Assembly (NCBI RefSeq): GCF_949987535.1
Contig: NC_080081.1
Coordinates: 34,760,428-34,824,427, forward strand
Source of the DNA: Balaenoptera acutorostrata
Lineage: Eukaryota > Chordata > Mammalia > Artiodactyla > Balaenopteridae
Reading direction: 5' to 3'
DNA length: 64,000 nt
The position numbers and the translations under genes were made by a program. Below the pieces are notes generated by a model, which was not told the origin of the DNA, ran no database searches, and saw only the letters and a program-made list of their open reading frames with translations. Shown in pieces: positions 35,606 through 46,920 of the stretch. The first letter of the stretch is position 1. Each line of letters opens with the position of its first letter.

Positions 35606-36289
35606 GAGCCTAGAGGTTAGAAGTGACATAACTTAAGTGCGTGAATGTTTTACACGTGGGTAATATAGTATGTATGTATATACATCTACAGATAATCTTT
35701 TTAGCCTATATATCTGCCCTATTTACCTCCTTACCTAACTGCCTTAACGTTATGATATTTTTGGAACCAATATTACGTTAATATTGATTTTGATTTCCCT
35801 CCTTACTGTCTTCAAATTCATGGATCTCTGTAGTTTTATGTGCCTCTTGATAACAGAGACAAATTCTCCTATTGTTAGCCCAATTTTCTTTTAAGACTGA
35901 CTATCTCCTGTGCATAAACCATGCCCTGATTTTATATATATCTGTTTAACATAGTTTTCCTGTGTGTATATAGTTTTCATTTTCTACGTTTAAACTAGTT
36001 ATTTTTGTTATAATCAATAATGTGTTCACACTGCTTCATTTTTTCCTGTTCATACTAGATTCCCAGAACCCTGTTAACTTGTCTTAATGATTACCTCCTT
36101 TAATTTTCCCTCAAAAGTCTTTATTTCACCTCTCCTAAATCCTTGTTCACAGTTTTGGGGACAGGCGTCAACTTATCTCTCTGCTGTACAGCTTGGTGGT
36201 CTGAAATAGTTTAAGTGAGCTATTTAAAAAAAAACCCTGCGGATTGATTTGTTCCTCCATCCCCATGAGGTTGTGATGTGGTGACGAGA

Positions 36290-36465
36290 GCATGGCATTA
36301 TCACACTTAATCCTTACAATAATTTTCTGAAGTTGGTACCATTTTATCTTCATTCTAATGGTGAGGAAATTGAGGTTTAGAGATGATTAATAGATTTTCT
36401 AAGACTCAGAGCTTAAGAATGGCATTATCAGGAAGAAACCCAAATTTGACTTCTTCGAGTGCCTT
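36290..36465 (-). mobile_element. MIR fragment, antisense
   Basis: CACTTAATCCTTACAATAAT, GAAGTTGGTACCATTTTATC, GTGAGGAAATTGAGGTTTAG and GACTCAGAGCTTAAGAATGG match the reverse MIR core. Confidence 0.75.
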
Positions 36466-36864
36466 TTTCTCTCTGAACTGCCATATGCTCCATTTAGCCT
36501 TATTTCAGTTTATTGCTAAAATCTTTTTCTTACATGTAAATATTAAAAAAAAATAAGTAATGGTGATGTAGTGGCCAGATAAATTTTCTTGATTAGGTGT
36601 ATATCAATTTCTGTTCAAATGTTTAATCCTGCCCCTATGTGTTTGCTACGTTGATTAGGGATTTGAACAATAGATTCGCTGAAACTTTAGTGGTAAAGCG
36701 TTACAAAGACCTCAGAAGTCTTGCTTTTATCAGTTGTGAAAGTAATTGGCGTTTCTTTAATGAAAACTTTAAAATTCTTTGTTTTGTACTTATTTGAAAA
36801 CAGTTTGTTCATAAAAGTATTAAAATATGAACAGAAGTAATATTTACCTAAGTGAAATTACTGT

Positions 36865-37080
36865 AGACAGTGGAGCATAATGGTTGAAAGCATGAGCTCT
36901 CAATTCAGGACAATTTAGATTCCACTTCCTACTCCATTTCATAGTGAAGATGCTATTAAATTGCGGTGGTTACTTAGCTACATTAATCCTCATTTTCCAA
37001 ATGGGAAAAATGGGAAAAACAAGTACCTGCTTTGGGGAGAAGATGTAAGAATAATTGAATAATGTATAGACATGGGTAAC
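36865..37080 (+). mobile_element. MIR fragment, sense
   Basis: GACAGTGGAGCATAATGGTT, GAAAGCATGAGCTCTCAATT, ATTTAGATTCCACTTCCTAC and ATTAATCCTCATTTTCCAAA match MIR from the tRNA-like head through the core. Confidence 0.8.
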
Positions 37081-37373
37081 TATAATTCCTGTCAACTTTC
37101 ATCATCATCAATCGTCTCTAAAACAGGTAGCCACGAATTGATCAACAGGTATGTTCCAAAAATTCACTTGTGCATTGTTTGAAAGTTGAACCATCTTTTT
37201 CCCCCATAGAATAACATCATAAATATAGATTAGAGCTAATTGAAAGAATAGTATCAGCTCATTAGTGATACCCTGTAAATTTGTTATGAGTTAAATAGGC
37301 TCTCTGGAAAAACTAGAACTAGACTATTTGAAACAATTATAATAAAGGATGGTACTAATCCTATTGTATAAAA

Positions 37374-37713
37374 CATGAGTCAGCAAACTTTCTCTGTAAA
37401 GGCCCAGGTAGTAAATATTTTAGAATTTGTGGGCCATATGGTCTCTGTCACACCACTCAACTCTGTTGTTGTACTGTGAACGCAGCCATAGATTATAAAT
37501 AAATGAACGATTGTGGCTTTGTTCCAGTAAAACTTTATGGACACTGAAATTTGAATTTCATATAATTTTCAGGTGCCACAAAATATTATTCACTCTTTTA
37601 TTTTATTTTTTCAATCATTTTAAAATGCAAAAGCCATTCTCTGCTCACAGGCTACACAAAAAACAGGTGGTGGGCTGGATTTGGCCTATAGCCATAGTTT
37701 GCCCGCCTCTGAC
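37374..37713. mobile_element. hAT-type non-autonomous DNA transposon (Charlie/MER family)
   Basis: The left end GAGTCAGCAAACTTTCTCTG and the right end AGTTTGCCCGCCTCTGA form imperfect terminal inverted repeats. Inside are the family hallmarks TCTCTGTAAAGGCCCAGGTA, GTGGGCCATATGGTCTCTGT, TTCCAGTAAAACTTTATGGA and GGGCTGGATTTGGCCTATAG. An AT-rich insertion near 37560-37640 splits the usual consensus. I am sure of the class, less so of the exact family name. Confidence 0.7.
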
Positions 37714-38148
37714 ATGAAACATGATTTTGTCTCTTCTGAACTTTTTCCTTAAAATATTTTATTCCAGTCACCTTTGTCAGTCTTTAATCTCTCAGAGATG
37801 TAAAAGGTTCTAAAAATTGGAGTTGATTGTTTTCACAGAAAGTCCAAAGACACATGGACAAGGCCAGAGTGTGGGTAACTTGGAACTTGGAAGTCCAGGT
37901 ACAAGATAGCATCATGACCTAACAATGTTCTGCTTTGGTGCAAGCCAGTTAGCACTTCAAGCCCAGACTTCACGTGTTGAAAGCAGGGGAAATAATCTCA
38001 TATTTAACAGGTTTGCTGTAAGGAACAAATGAAATACTATTTTAAATGATCTTAAATTAGAAAACACTGTGCTATTGCACAATTCAAGAGTTTTGAGATA
38101 TGAGTACCTCACTATATGATGGTTTTCAGTATCTGTACTCTGGGTCTC

Positions 38149-38537
38149 TGTATTAGTTTGGTAGGGCTGCCTGAACAAAGTACCACAGACTGCATGGCTT
38201 AAACAACCGAAATTTATTTTTTCACAGTTTTGGGGGCCCAGAAGTGCAAAATCAAGGTGTGGCACCTTTAGTTTTTCCTAAGGTTTCTCTCCTTGCCTTG
38301 CAGACTCTGCCTTCACACCGTGTCTTCACATGGCCTTTCCTTGGTGAGCTAACATAGCTGGTATTTCTTCCTCTTCTAATAAGGACACCAGTGTTGTTGG
38401 ATTAGGGCCCCACCTTTGTGACCTCATTTAACCTTGATTACCCCCTTAAAGACCCTATCTCCAAATATAGTCACATTGAGGATTAGGGCTTCAACAAATG
38501 AATTTTAAGGTGACACAATTCAGCCCAGTCCATAACA
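38149..38537 (-). mobile_element. MLT1-type LTR (ERVL-MaLR), antisense
   Basis: The minus strand starts TGTTATGGACTGGGCTGAAT and contains the MLT1 markers. These include the 'phosphate' block AGATAGGGTCTTTAAGGGGG, CCTAATCCAACAACACTGG and TGTCCTTATTAGAAGAGGAA. TAAGCCATGCAGTCTGTGGT, CTTTGTTCAGGCAGCCCTAC and a terminal CTAATACA complete the set. It is almost complete for a solo LTR of about 390 bp. It is an old endogenous retroviral LTR with no associated internal region in view. Confidence 0.88.
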
Positions 38538-38539
38538 GT

Positions 38540-39959
38540 TCAACTTAATGATTAAATGGTCCGTAAATCAAGGTAGGTAGCCAAGCCAAATCCCCTTAGA
38601 CATAAGGCAGAGTCTAACATAGAGGGTAGGCAGTGTTACTATAAGGATGTACTTTATAATAGCTTGTTTAGTCTCAAAATGCAATATCTGCATTATTTGT
38701 ATCTGAGATAAATTTAAATAGAATTATATTACATTGAATTTTTGCTTTTGTTGTTTTCTTTCTTTCTTTTTTTTTTGCATTTTGTATAGGAAAATAGAAT
38801 GCCAAGGAGTAAAATTAATTTGCTTTATAGAGATTGATTTTTGACCTGTGAGTAAGGTTAAAACAGCAAAAGCTTTTAACTCTAGGAATAACGAGTAGTG
38901 CTTCAGGACTTTTGGCTGTGTTTATGCAGGAAACTTTTGCCAAGGTACACAATATTGTTTTCCCTAATGTCCTCTACTCTTTATTACTTTCCTTTGCTGA
39001 AGATTACATTATTTATTTCCTGAATGTTTGTTTGCTATCTATCATGTAGACCTTTTTGTTTGTCTTTAGTTGATTAAGCCATGTGTCAGATTCTACTCAT
39101 GTCATTGCTTTTGGTGGAGTAAAACAGATTGCTCTGGGAATCATCAACCTTGAGGGAATTTACATAGTGCTATTTTGATATTCCACAAAAATTCAAAAAT
39201 CCTAATTGTTCTCTCTCACTACTTCTGTAAATTAGTCTTCAGATATTTCAGAAGGTTTTTGGTTTTCATAAACAGCTACATCCAATGTTAATTTAATACA
39301 TATGTATTTGATTTCTAAAGAGGCATGGCAGAAGATAATGTAGTCTTGAAAATCTACAAGTCCTACAAAAAACATAGACTGACAGGTGTTTAATGGACTC
39401 ACATTTATAATCAAGCCCCTGTTGACAACCATTACTTGAAGAGTCAGTTAGATAGTTAATTTCTCAATTCTCTTAAGCCAAAAAGTGGCAGTTGAGTTAA
39501 TTTTGTCAATAATATGTAGATTCATGTTATGGGATGTAGTTTGCTAAGAACCTAGTGAAGGCCATAGAAGTAATTTTAATTGAGTTTTTACAACCATTTG
39601 ATAACAGTGTTTTGATCACTGTAGTTAGGGCAGCATTCCAACAGTGGCCATAAAATCTGTGACTAATCCACTGAGTCACCCCGTCCCTGTCATATATTGT
39701 TTAATGGCCCATGTTACTGGGAATTATTACAGCTTTCTAGTGATAATTTTTAAAGAGAGAAACTTTGTGGACACAAAAGATGAATAGAAGTTTAAAACTT
39801 ATGTTTGTAAAGACACTTAATAAAACATCTCACTAAGTATATAATGGAGTTTACTCACTTGTTTATAATGACCATTCAGACTCTTAAATTGTATACATAT
39901 AAATATATATTTATGTGTATACGTATGTATGATACTGATGAATATTCTAACTTTCCTTG
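38540..39959. other. Unassigned intronic stretch
   Basis: No repeat is recognised. The part at 38870-39150 is somewhat richer in mixed sequence (AATAACGAGTAGTGC, TTTATGCAGGAAAC) and could be a weak conserved element. A TATATG-rich run lies at 39893-39930. Confidence 0.4.
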
Positions 39960-40620
39960 CTTAATGTTTGCAGGGCACTTACAGATGCTAGAATAATCTC
40001 TAATGTTTTTGCTCAATCTGCTCTGGAGATGGATGAAATAAATAGTTTAAACTAATTAATGTAACACCAGCTGTTACAAGTGCTTGGCAGACGTCTGTGT
40101 GTTTTGATGGGCAGGGAGCGGCTGTTGTACTTGACTTTATTTTAGTACAATGTTGATCACAGTGTAAGCTGGAATAAATGACAAGCCGAAAGAAGAAACA
40201 GATGATGAATTCCATGTAATGCAAAATAAATACCATCTTCTTCTTCTTCTCTAAAAATATATAATTTTTAAAGCTAATGAATGGAGAAACGGTTGTGCTG
40301 GAATTCAGTCATAAAGCCTTTGATAGCTGTTAGGTTAAACACGCCCGGTAATTCTATGCTGCAAACAAAAAGCTGCTAAAATACAGGTATGTGAACTTGG
40401 ACACTGTCCTTGGTTTTCCAAAGGACCTATCTGAGTTGCAGGTATGCAGTGACAGCTAGTCGTTTGAGACCCTCTTTCTGCTAATTAAGTGCCTTTAGAA
40501 TAAAATAAGAAAGATTGTAGTCATGTGGAACAAGTTGTGAAATTATTTTAATTACATTATTTTAGCAAGTGGAAAGGAGGTATTGGGTTTTATTGCTTGG
40601 TGATAATGAATGTTACTGTT
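39960..40620. promoter_or_regulatory. Candidate conserved non-coding element with paired-type homeodomain site
   Basis: Repeat-free sequence with retained CpGs (CAGACGTCTG, GGAGCGGCTG, AAGCCGAAAG, AAACGGTTG, AACACGCCCGG, TAGTCGTTTG) and dense homeodomain-type cores: ACTAATTAATG, GCTAATGAATGG, GCTAATTAAGTG, and TAAT-TAC-ATTA at 40549-40559. The only simple repeat is a short TTC run at 40239-40250. This is one of the best enhancer candidates; conservation is inferred. Confidence 0.55.
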
Positions 40621-40689
40621 TTTAAGTTTCTGTGGAGTACTCGAGTATCCTTCTTATATATCCGATTCCCTTGTTGAAAAAAAAAAAAA

Positions 40690-41090
40690 GGAATTCACAG
40701 CCCAAACCCTAAGCGGGAATTGTTCATTGGAATGGTATCCTTGTGAGGAGAGTTTTGTTTGTGAACTTACAATGGAGAAAAATGCTTCTGCCCATATGCT
40801 TATAGTTTCCATAAGACCTTAGAGGTGTAAATAGCCTCCTAACTTTTCAAGTTGGAGGGCAGAATCATTGTGCTCTGGCAGAGAAACAGTGGTTGTTATC
40901 TCAGTATGTGCCAGCATTAAAATAACAATGTCATTGTACAGATTGTTACCCTGTGAATTTGTCTAATAAGTTATAACAACGTGTGCTGGGCAGATGGCAA
41001 GTGTGCTCCTGAAAAAAACTTATGGATGGGATATGATGTCATCAATGAGATGACAAGGTTCACAAGGTACTTGACCTCCAAGAATAAGTC
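40690..41090. promoter_or_regulatory. Candidate conserved non-coding element
   Basis: Repeat-free sequence directly after an A-run at 40678-40689. Motifs include AAATAACAATGTCATTGTAC (a SOX-like ACAATG/CATTGT inverted pair), GGCAGATGGCAAG, and ATGATGTCATCAATGAGATG, in which GATGTCATC is a CRE/AP-1-like near-palindrome. It is probably continuous in function with the 39960-40620 element. Confidence 0.45.
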
Positions 41091-41379
41091 CTAACTGGTT
41101 AGAATTCTAAATGGTGAACTTTGGTGACACTAGCTAAATGGGAAATATGTGCAATTTGTATTTCTTTATGGTGGTGTTTACCCCCTTCACTGAACTCCAC
41201 ATAATGGGATTTTGTCCCTGAAGACTCAGAGATATTGTTGGAGGGTTGCACCCTGTAACCTTCCGAGGATTTCAAATACAAAATCCACACATCTAAACTT
41301 TAACAAAATCACAGTGAATGTTATTTATGAAGTCAGGTTCAGAGCTTTCCCTTTTTTATATGTATATATGCAGAAAGAA

Positions 41380-41770
41380 CTTAGTTAAGACATCCCATTA
41401 ATTTTAACATGTTATCACAAAACAGCAAAGTGCTGACTCCGTGGAAATATTCAGTGCATAAAATTAAACTTTTATATTTTCATTAAAATATGTGTCTATA
41501 TATACAAGCCTAAAATAAGCTCTCGTCAGAGATCCTGATGTTGTCTTTATACTTTAATTATGACTTGACCTGCACTTACAGATGACAAACCTAAACATTA
41601 CACTTTTATTTCAATATTATCGTTTTAAAATTTCAAATGATTTCACAATCTATTTCATATCACCTGTGTGATATGACCTCGGAATTTACATTGGCCTGGC
41701 AAATGTATTCGGGGCAGAGATCATAACAAGTATGATTACAGATAGGGGGACTCAGAGGAAATGTGGGCAA
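41380..41770. promoter_or_regulatory. Candidate regulatory element with TCATATCAC/GTGATATGA palindrome
   Basis: Repeat-free sequence carrying a 22-bp inverted repeat at 41655-41676 around an E-box-like CACCTG, with CTCCGTGG, CTCTCGTCAG and GTATTCGGGGC CpGs. TTTAATTATGACTTGACC lies upstream. Its regulatory role is inferred. Confidence 0.4.
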
Positions 41771-42852
41771 AACATGCTAATAGGATATGTGTATTGTGTG
41801 AAATAGAATAAAAAATACCCAACTGTTGATAATTGTTTTGCGGAAAGAAGGTTGACTGATCAAAGAAAATACTGTAGTTATATTAAAGAAAGGACCAAGC
41901 AGCAAAGCACAAACTCCCATTTTTAAACATTCTCACATCAGATTTTATTCATAAACTGGCAAAAATTCTAAGGTCTAGCAAAAGTAAATTGCCATAAGTG
42001 TGGTGGGCTATGTTGTTGTTGTTTTTGTTCATTTTGAATAACTGAGGAGATGAAAGAAATATACACATATCACTGTGACTAGCATAAAGGATATGCATGT
42101 TTTTGTGGCATATTCTGGAAGACTTGTTAAGTGCTTGGAACAGTAATTTGATTATGAAATATATTATCATGCACATATATATATATATCAATACTATAAG
42201 TGTTAAAGAGGAAACAGAGATAATATCTATAGCTCAAAATTTAATGAAGTTATAAAAATAGTAATTTTATCAACTGAATGAATTTACAGTAAGATAAATC
42301 ACCCCATGAAGTTCATTTGTTTGGTAACTTTATATGAATTTGTAGTGGCAGTAGAAGATAAAGAAATGTAGTATTTTAATGTATTCCATATTTTTGATAT
42401 AAATTCGAACTGTAAATAGAGTGCTGAGGGTTTCTTAATTACTTTAAGTTGACAGCAAAGTTTAGCTTATAGTTGAAAATGTTATAACAATGAATTAATT
42501 GTAGAGCAATTACTATGGTAATATAGATTATAATTTAGATTCAGTCTTATCTCTGGATATATCAAAGCCTATATGTTTAAACCAGTTCTAAACTTTATAA
42601 GTTTATACTATTATGTGTTAATATTGCCTAGTTGATTAGCATAATTAAACATTACTCTGTCAATGTATATCAAGTGATCAAAAGAGCTTATGAAATTATT
42701 TGATAAATTATTCAAATGGGTTTGCTATTTTTAATATAAATGAAATAACAGAACCCATAGCTCATACCACATTGACACTCAGTATTGATTATATGGCTAA
42801 ACCATTTTCAAGGGCTGACTTTACTTAATCTGATCTTTTTTTTCTGTCTGAG
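41771..42852. other. Unassigned intronic stretch
   Basis: AT-rich with no gene. A short (AT)n run lies at 42174-42188. Confidence 0.4.
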
Positions 42853-43010
42853 GAAGATAAAATATTAATACAAGGTAAATGAGTGCTCACTGAACTTGCC
42901 ATATGGTCTCTGTGGAGGCCAGAGGGGCCTGGGCAGCCTATGGACTTGCCATATGGGCCTAGAGGGAAAAGGTAAGTATTACACGGAGAACAAATCTACC
43001 ATATGGACTG
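42853..43010 (+). other. GC-rich pocket with 50-bp-phased CCATATGG motifs and a consensus 5' splice site
   Basis: CCATATGG occurs at 42899, 42949 and 42999, exactly 50 bp apart; the first two share the longer ACTTGCCATATGG. Between them is GC-rich DNA unlike the surroundings. A pyrimidine run ending TCTGTCTGAG (about 42843-42852) precedes it. AAAAG|GTAAGTATT at 42967-42980 is a near-perfect splice donor. It could be a decayed minisatellite or a pseudo-exon of about 119 nt. Confidence 0.4.
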
Positions 43011-45679
43011 GGTGGGGAACTTGAGACTCTAAATACTTCCTTATCCTGGAGCATTTTCACAAAAGAATAAAAAACACATAAATAACACATTATACAAAAA
43101 CCCTTGAAAATGGATCAATTGTTTAGATTTAGTATGATGCTTTCAAGCAATGTCCAGAGCATATAAATAATCATGGTTTGCTTTGAAATGGCAAAGAGGA
43201 TCATCAATCATTTACCCCTGACATTTTTACATTGCATTTAACATCTGTGCCATAATAGCATGCTACAGTTATACATTTAACATCATATTATACACTGAAC
43301 CTAAACAAATAAATATAGCACTAAATTAGAGTTTCTGAAAGTTTGCCTTGCTTCTATGGATACTTTTGCAAATACTGAATTATCTACCCCTTCCATCATT
43401 TGAATTTTTTGTTATTATACAAGCAGGTGAAATTAAACAAATGGTAAGAACAATTTTCTTGGTACAATCAAACCTCATTAATTTTGTGTCTGCTAATATG
43501 GAATTTATGATAATTCAGCTTGGGCTTGATAAAGTTTACCTTTGTACTAGATATGAAGAAAAGATTTGCTCAGCCAATTATTAATATAAACAAGATAACA
43601 ATGAACATGTTTAACCCACTTAAGAGAACATACTTTTAAAGGATTTTAGGACATTAATTGAATGCAAATATATACTGCTAATAACAAATGAGTCTAATTT
43701 AGTCTTTGAAACAGGTCTTGTAGTACCTGTACTTGTTAGCAGATGGTTCCAATTACTGTATATACTTCCAAAGTCTGTGCATATTTCTTTGTAGTGTCCT
43801 ATTTCTTATACTTTTTTTGAATTTAGCCATTTCCACTAATCATTTTCTCACTTTATTTTGCAAAGCATCTATGTCTCTGTTTTTGTGTGTGTGTTTTTTA
43901 ACATGTATAATCCTTAAAAAAAAAAGATTACTTTTCTAGCTTTTCTTTAAAGGCATAATGCTTCTTCTGTGGGTTTCTTATAATTGAAACAACAAAAGGC
44001 TTATAAGAATCAATTCAGAAACACAACTGTTTGGCAAATGTGGATACATCTGAAATTATATTTCAAGTTGTTCTTTGCAATTCTTTATGGCCAATTTACA
44101 TATGAAAACACTTATTCATACAGGATTTTGATAAGTTCAGGATCTGGTATCATTGGATTGAGTTTATTCATACTTTGAAATCCAAGAAAAGTTTGTCAGA
44201 GAACAAAATTGTCCAAATCTTTGGAGTTTATTGGTCTATTAGACCGAATATTTATATTTCCTGTCAACTTTAGTGGTCTTTACACAGTCCTCATAGTTGC
44301 CATTTGATTTTTCCCTCTCTGTTTTGGAATTTTTCCTTCCTCCTGTGTTAGTTTTCCTCCTGATTCTCTAGAGGGAGATCAGAGCTTCTTCCTCTCTGCC
44401 ATTACTTTTCTCCTTTGACTTAATGGATGCTCATTAATTCATGTTCTAAACCAAATGGAAAATCATAGGATTCTAAATTCAAAAAATTTCTAATTATGAA
44501 GAATATGATGCACAGAAAGCTAGGCAATAGTCAGGAAGCCAAAGCAGACAGGTGGTAAGAATTTCTTGCAGGTGGTATGTAGCAAGTGAAGGCCTGTAAG
44601 CAATAGGCATTAGTGGAGTTCTGAAAAACAAATGTGTACATGTATTGGGGAACACTTGACCATAGAGAATTGGTTTCTGTGTCGGATTTCCAAAACCAAA
44701 AATGATAAGATAGGAAATGTAAGAACCATAAGCCAAGGGAAACTGAAATATTGAGTGTGGAACCAAAGCACAGGTTCTGGCATGGGATTGGCCCCAATTA
44801 TAATATTAGGAATAAACCCTGTAGGAAAACAAGGCAGGAATACAATTACTAGAAGCAGTACTGAGGGCCACAGCAGATCAATAAAGACAAATTCATACTG
44901 AGTTTTTGTTTGTTTAATCTCTTAGCTTGATATGCCTTATATTACTCCTTCTGCTGATACTAATGATTGCCTTCAATGATTACTGACATTTGAATCTCTG
45001 TTTTGGAGCTAAATGGCATGTGCATGGAGGCAAAAGAAAGAAGAGAAGGTAATTATTACAGTTCTAGATTTGGGTCTATAAGGAGCCAAAAAGTTTTCTT
45101 CCTTTTTATTTTTTGACCTTGTTTTTTGTTTCTCAATCTTTATTGAGAAAGCAAGTAGAAATTCTTGGCTCAAAGTCTTTGGTAAGTAAAACAAATCTTT
45201 ATCTCAGCAGGAGTGTCATCAAGCCCTTATATTCCCTCCACCCTATACCTTGCTACATCCTGGAGTCTTCTTTCCAATTTTCTCAGTTTGGTTAATGTCA
45301 CTACTTTTTCCTGGCTCTCAAGCACACAAACTAAGACTTTCTATTTGACTTTGACTTCTTTTTTATTACACAGTTCAGTCACCAATTCCTATGAAATTCT
45401 TGCCAGCATCTCTAGGATTGGAATGCCTGTTGATAACAATGACTTAAATAGGAGTTTTCTAAATGGGCTGCAACCACTATACTCATATTTCTTCCATATT
45501 CTCATACTCTCATTGCCCACTCGTGATTTTCTAGAATTCTCATTGAAGCAAGGATTAGGACTGGTAATGGGCCTCTCTCATTGTTCCCTGTTACTATCAG
45601 CGTTATTCCTACAAGGACTTCATGGGATATAGAACCAGGTAAGGTATGCAGTAGGAAAAAACCCTAAGTGATGAAATGG
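43011..45679. other. Unassigned intronic stretch
   Basis: AT-rich with no repeat family that I can name. Parts at 44490-44800 and 45200-45640 look repeat-like (mixed composition, long open frames on one strand), but I could not match them. No gene is supported. Confidence 0.35.
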
Positions 45680-45860
45680 CATAAAATTTGATTTCAGATT
45701 CTAGCTGTGTCCTTACTATGTAACTTTAGGAAAATGACTTCATCTCTGTAAGATTCAGTTTCTTTTATGGTGAAAAAAGGATAATACTATGCAAGATTTT
45801 TTGGGTAAGAATCACATAAAATAATGCATTCAAAGGTCTAATGTATAGATAAAATAAAAG
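45680..45860 (+). mobile_element. MIR fragment, sense
   Basis: GATTCTAGCTGTGTCCTTAC, TATGTAACTTTAGGAAAATG, ACTTCATCTCTGTAAGATTC and AGTTTCTTTTATGGTG match the MIR core. The region after it is diverged. Confidence 0.75.
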
Positions 45861-46189
45861 CATTTTACTGCAACATTGCTTATAATAGCAAATATTTTGG
45901 AACTAACTGATGCTGCAATGGAAGAATGAATAAATAAAATAGAGTGTAGTTGTGTAATCTAATTCCATACAGCACCTCAAACGAATAAATAGATCTATAT
46001 GAACCAATTTAGGTAAGTCTGAAAAACATAATAAAAGTTGAAAAAAGATATTAATCGTATGGTGTTATTTATGTAGGATTAGCCCAAAAGTGTGTTAAAG
46101 GTTACTCATGGTCTCACACAAATAGGAATATATCCAGATCTATATTTCTATATATTTATAGCTATATAAACTAAAATGAAACACTACAA

Positions 46190-46920
46190 ACTCATCATTT
46201 TAGTTGACTCTGAGAAGAAAGTGAATGGAATGGGACTGAGATTAATAAGATGATAGAAGGAGCAGCTGTGGAATTGGGCAATTAAGTGGTCGGTTTTTGA
46301 ACCTGTGAATTTCAAGATGCCTATTAGATATCCCATGGGAAGATGTGAGTCCAGAGACGAGGGCAGATCAGGCAAAAGGTCTGAGCTAAAGATATAAATT
46401 TTGGAGCCGTCAGCATATAGATGGTATTTAAAGGCATGGGTCTGAATGAGATCATGAGGAAATAAGTATAGTAAAGGAAAAAGGTCAGAAGGTACCTTGT
46501 AATGTTTTGAGCTTGAAAAGATTAGATGAAAAGGAAAAGCAATAAAGAGACTAAGAAGCTGCCATTGAGGTTCTGGGAGAAGAAGAGAGAATGGTGTCCT
46601 GGAAACCAAGTGAAGAAAGGGTTTCAAGAATGAAGGAATGATCAACCCATCAAGGGCTGCTGATAAGTCAAGTACAGGGAGGTCTGAGAATTGACTATTG
46701 GATATGGCAATAGGGGCAACACAGCTAATTTTGCTAAAAGTCATTTTATTAGGAAGGTAGGAATAAAAAACTGACTAGAGTGGGCTCAAGATTAAATCGT
46801 GGGGAGAAGGTGAGATTACAGTGTTTAGCCAACTCTTGAAAAGGGATATGAAAACTGGGACAGTAATTGGAGGGAAGGATGGTATCAAGGGAGATTTTCT
46901 TTTTTAGATTAGGTGTGTTA
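46190..46920 (-). mobile_element. L2 LINE reverse-transcriptase fragment, antisense
   Basis: The minus strand keeps a 186-codon open frame (46184-46744) that reads as the L2 reverse transcriptase. It has a segment ending HDLIQTHAFKYHLYADGSKI, where active L2/CR1 enzymes have Y-A-D-D, then a diverged continuation. The second catalytic Asp is Gly here, so the enzyme would be dead. Further left, the DNA (AGCCGTCAGCATATAGATGG, AAGTGAAGAAAGGGTTTCAA) matches the reverse of L2 ORF2. A fragment of an ancient element, not a host gene. Confidence 0.8.

Noticed and set aside
45213..45632. 139-codon open frame in a repeat-like stretch
   Set aside because: The peptide resembles no family I know and the DNA looks like an unrecognised old repeat.
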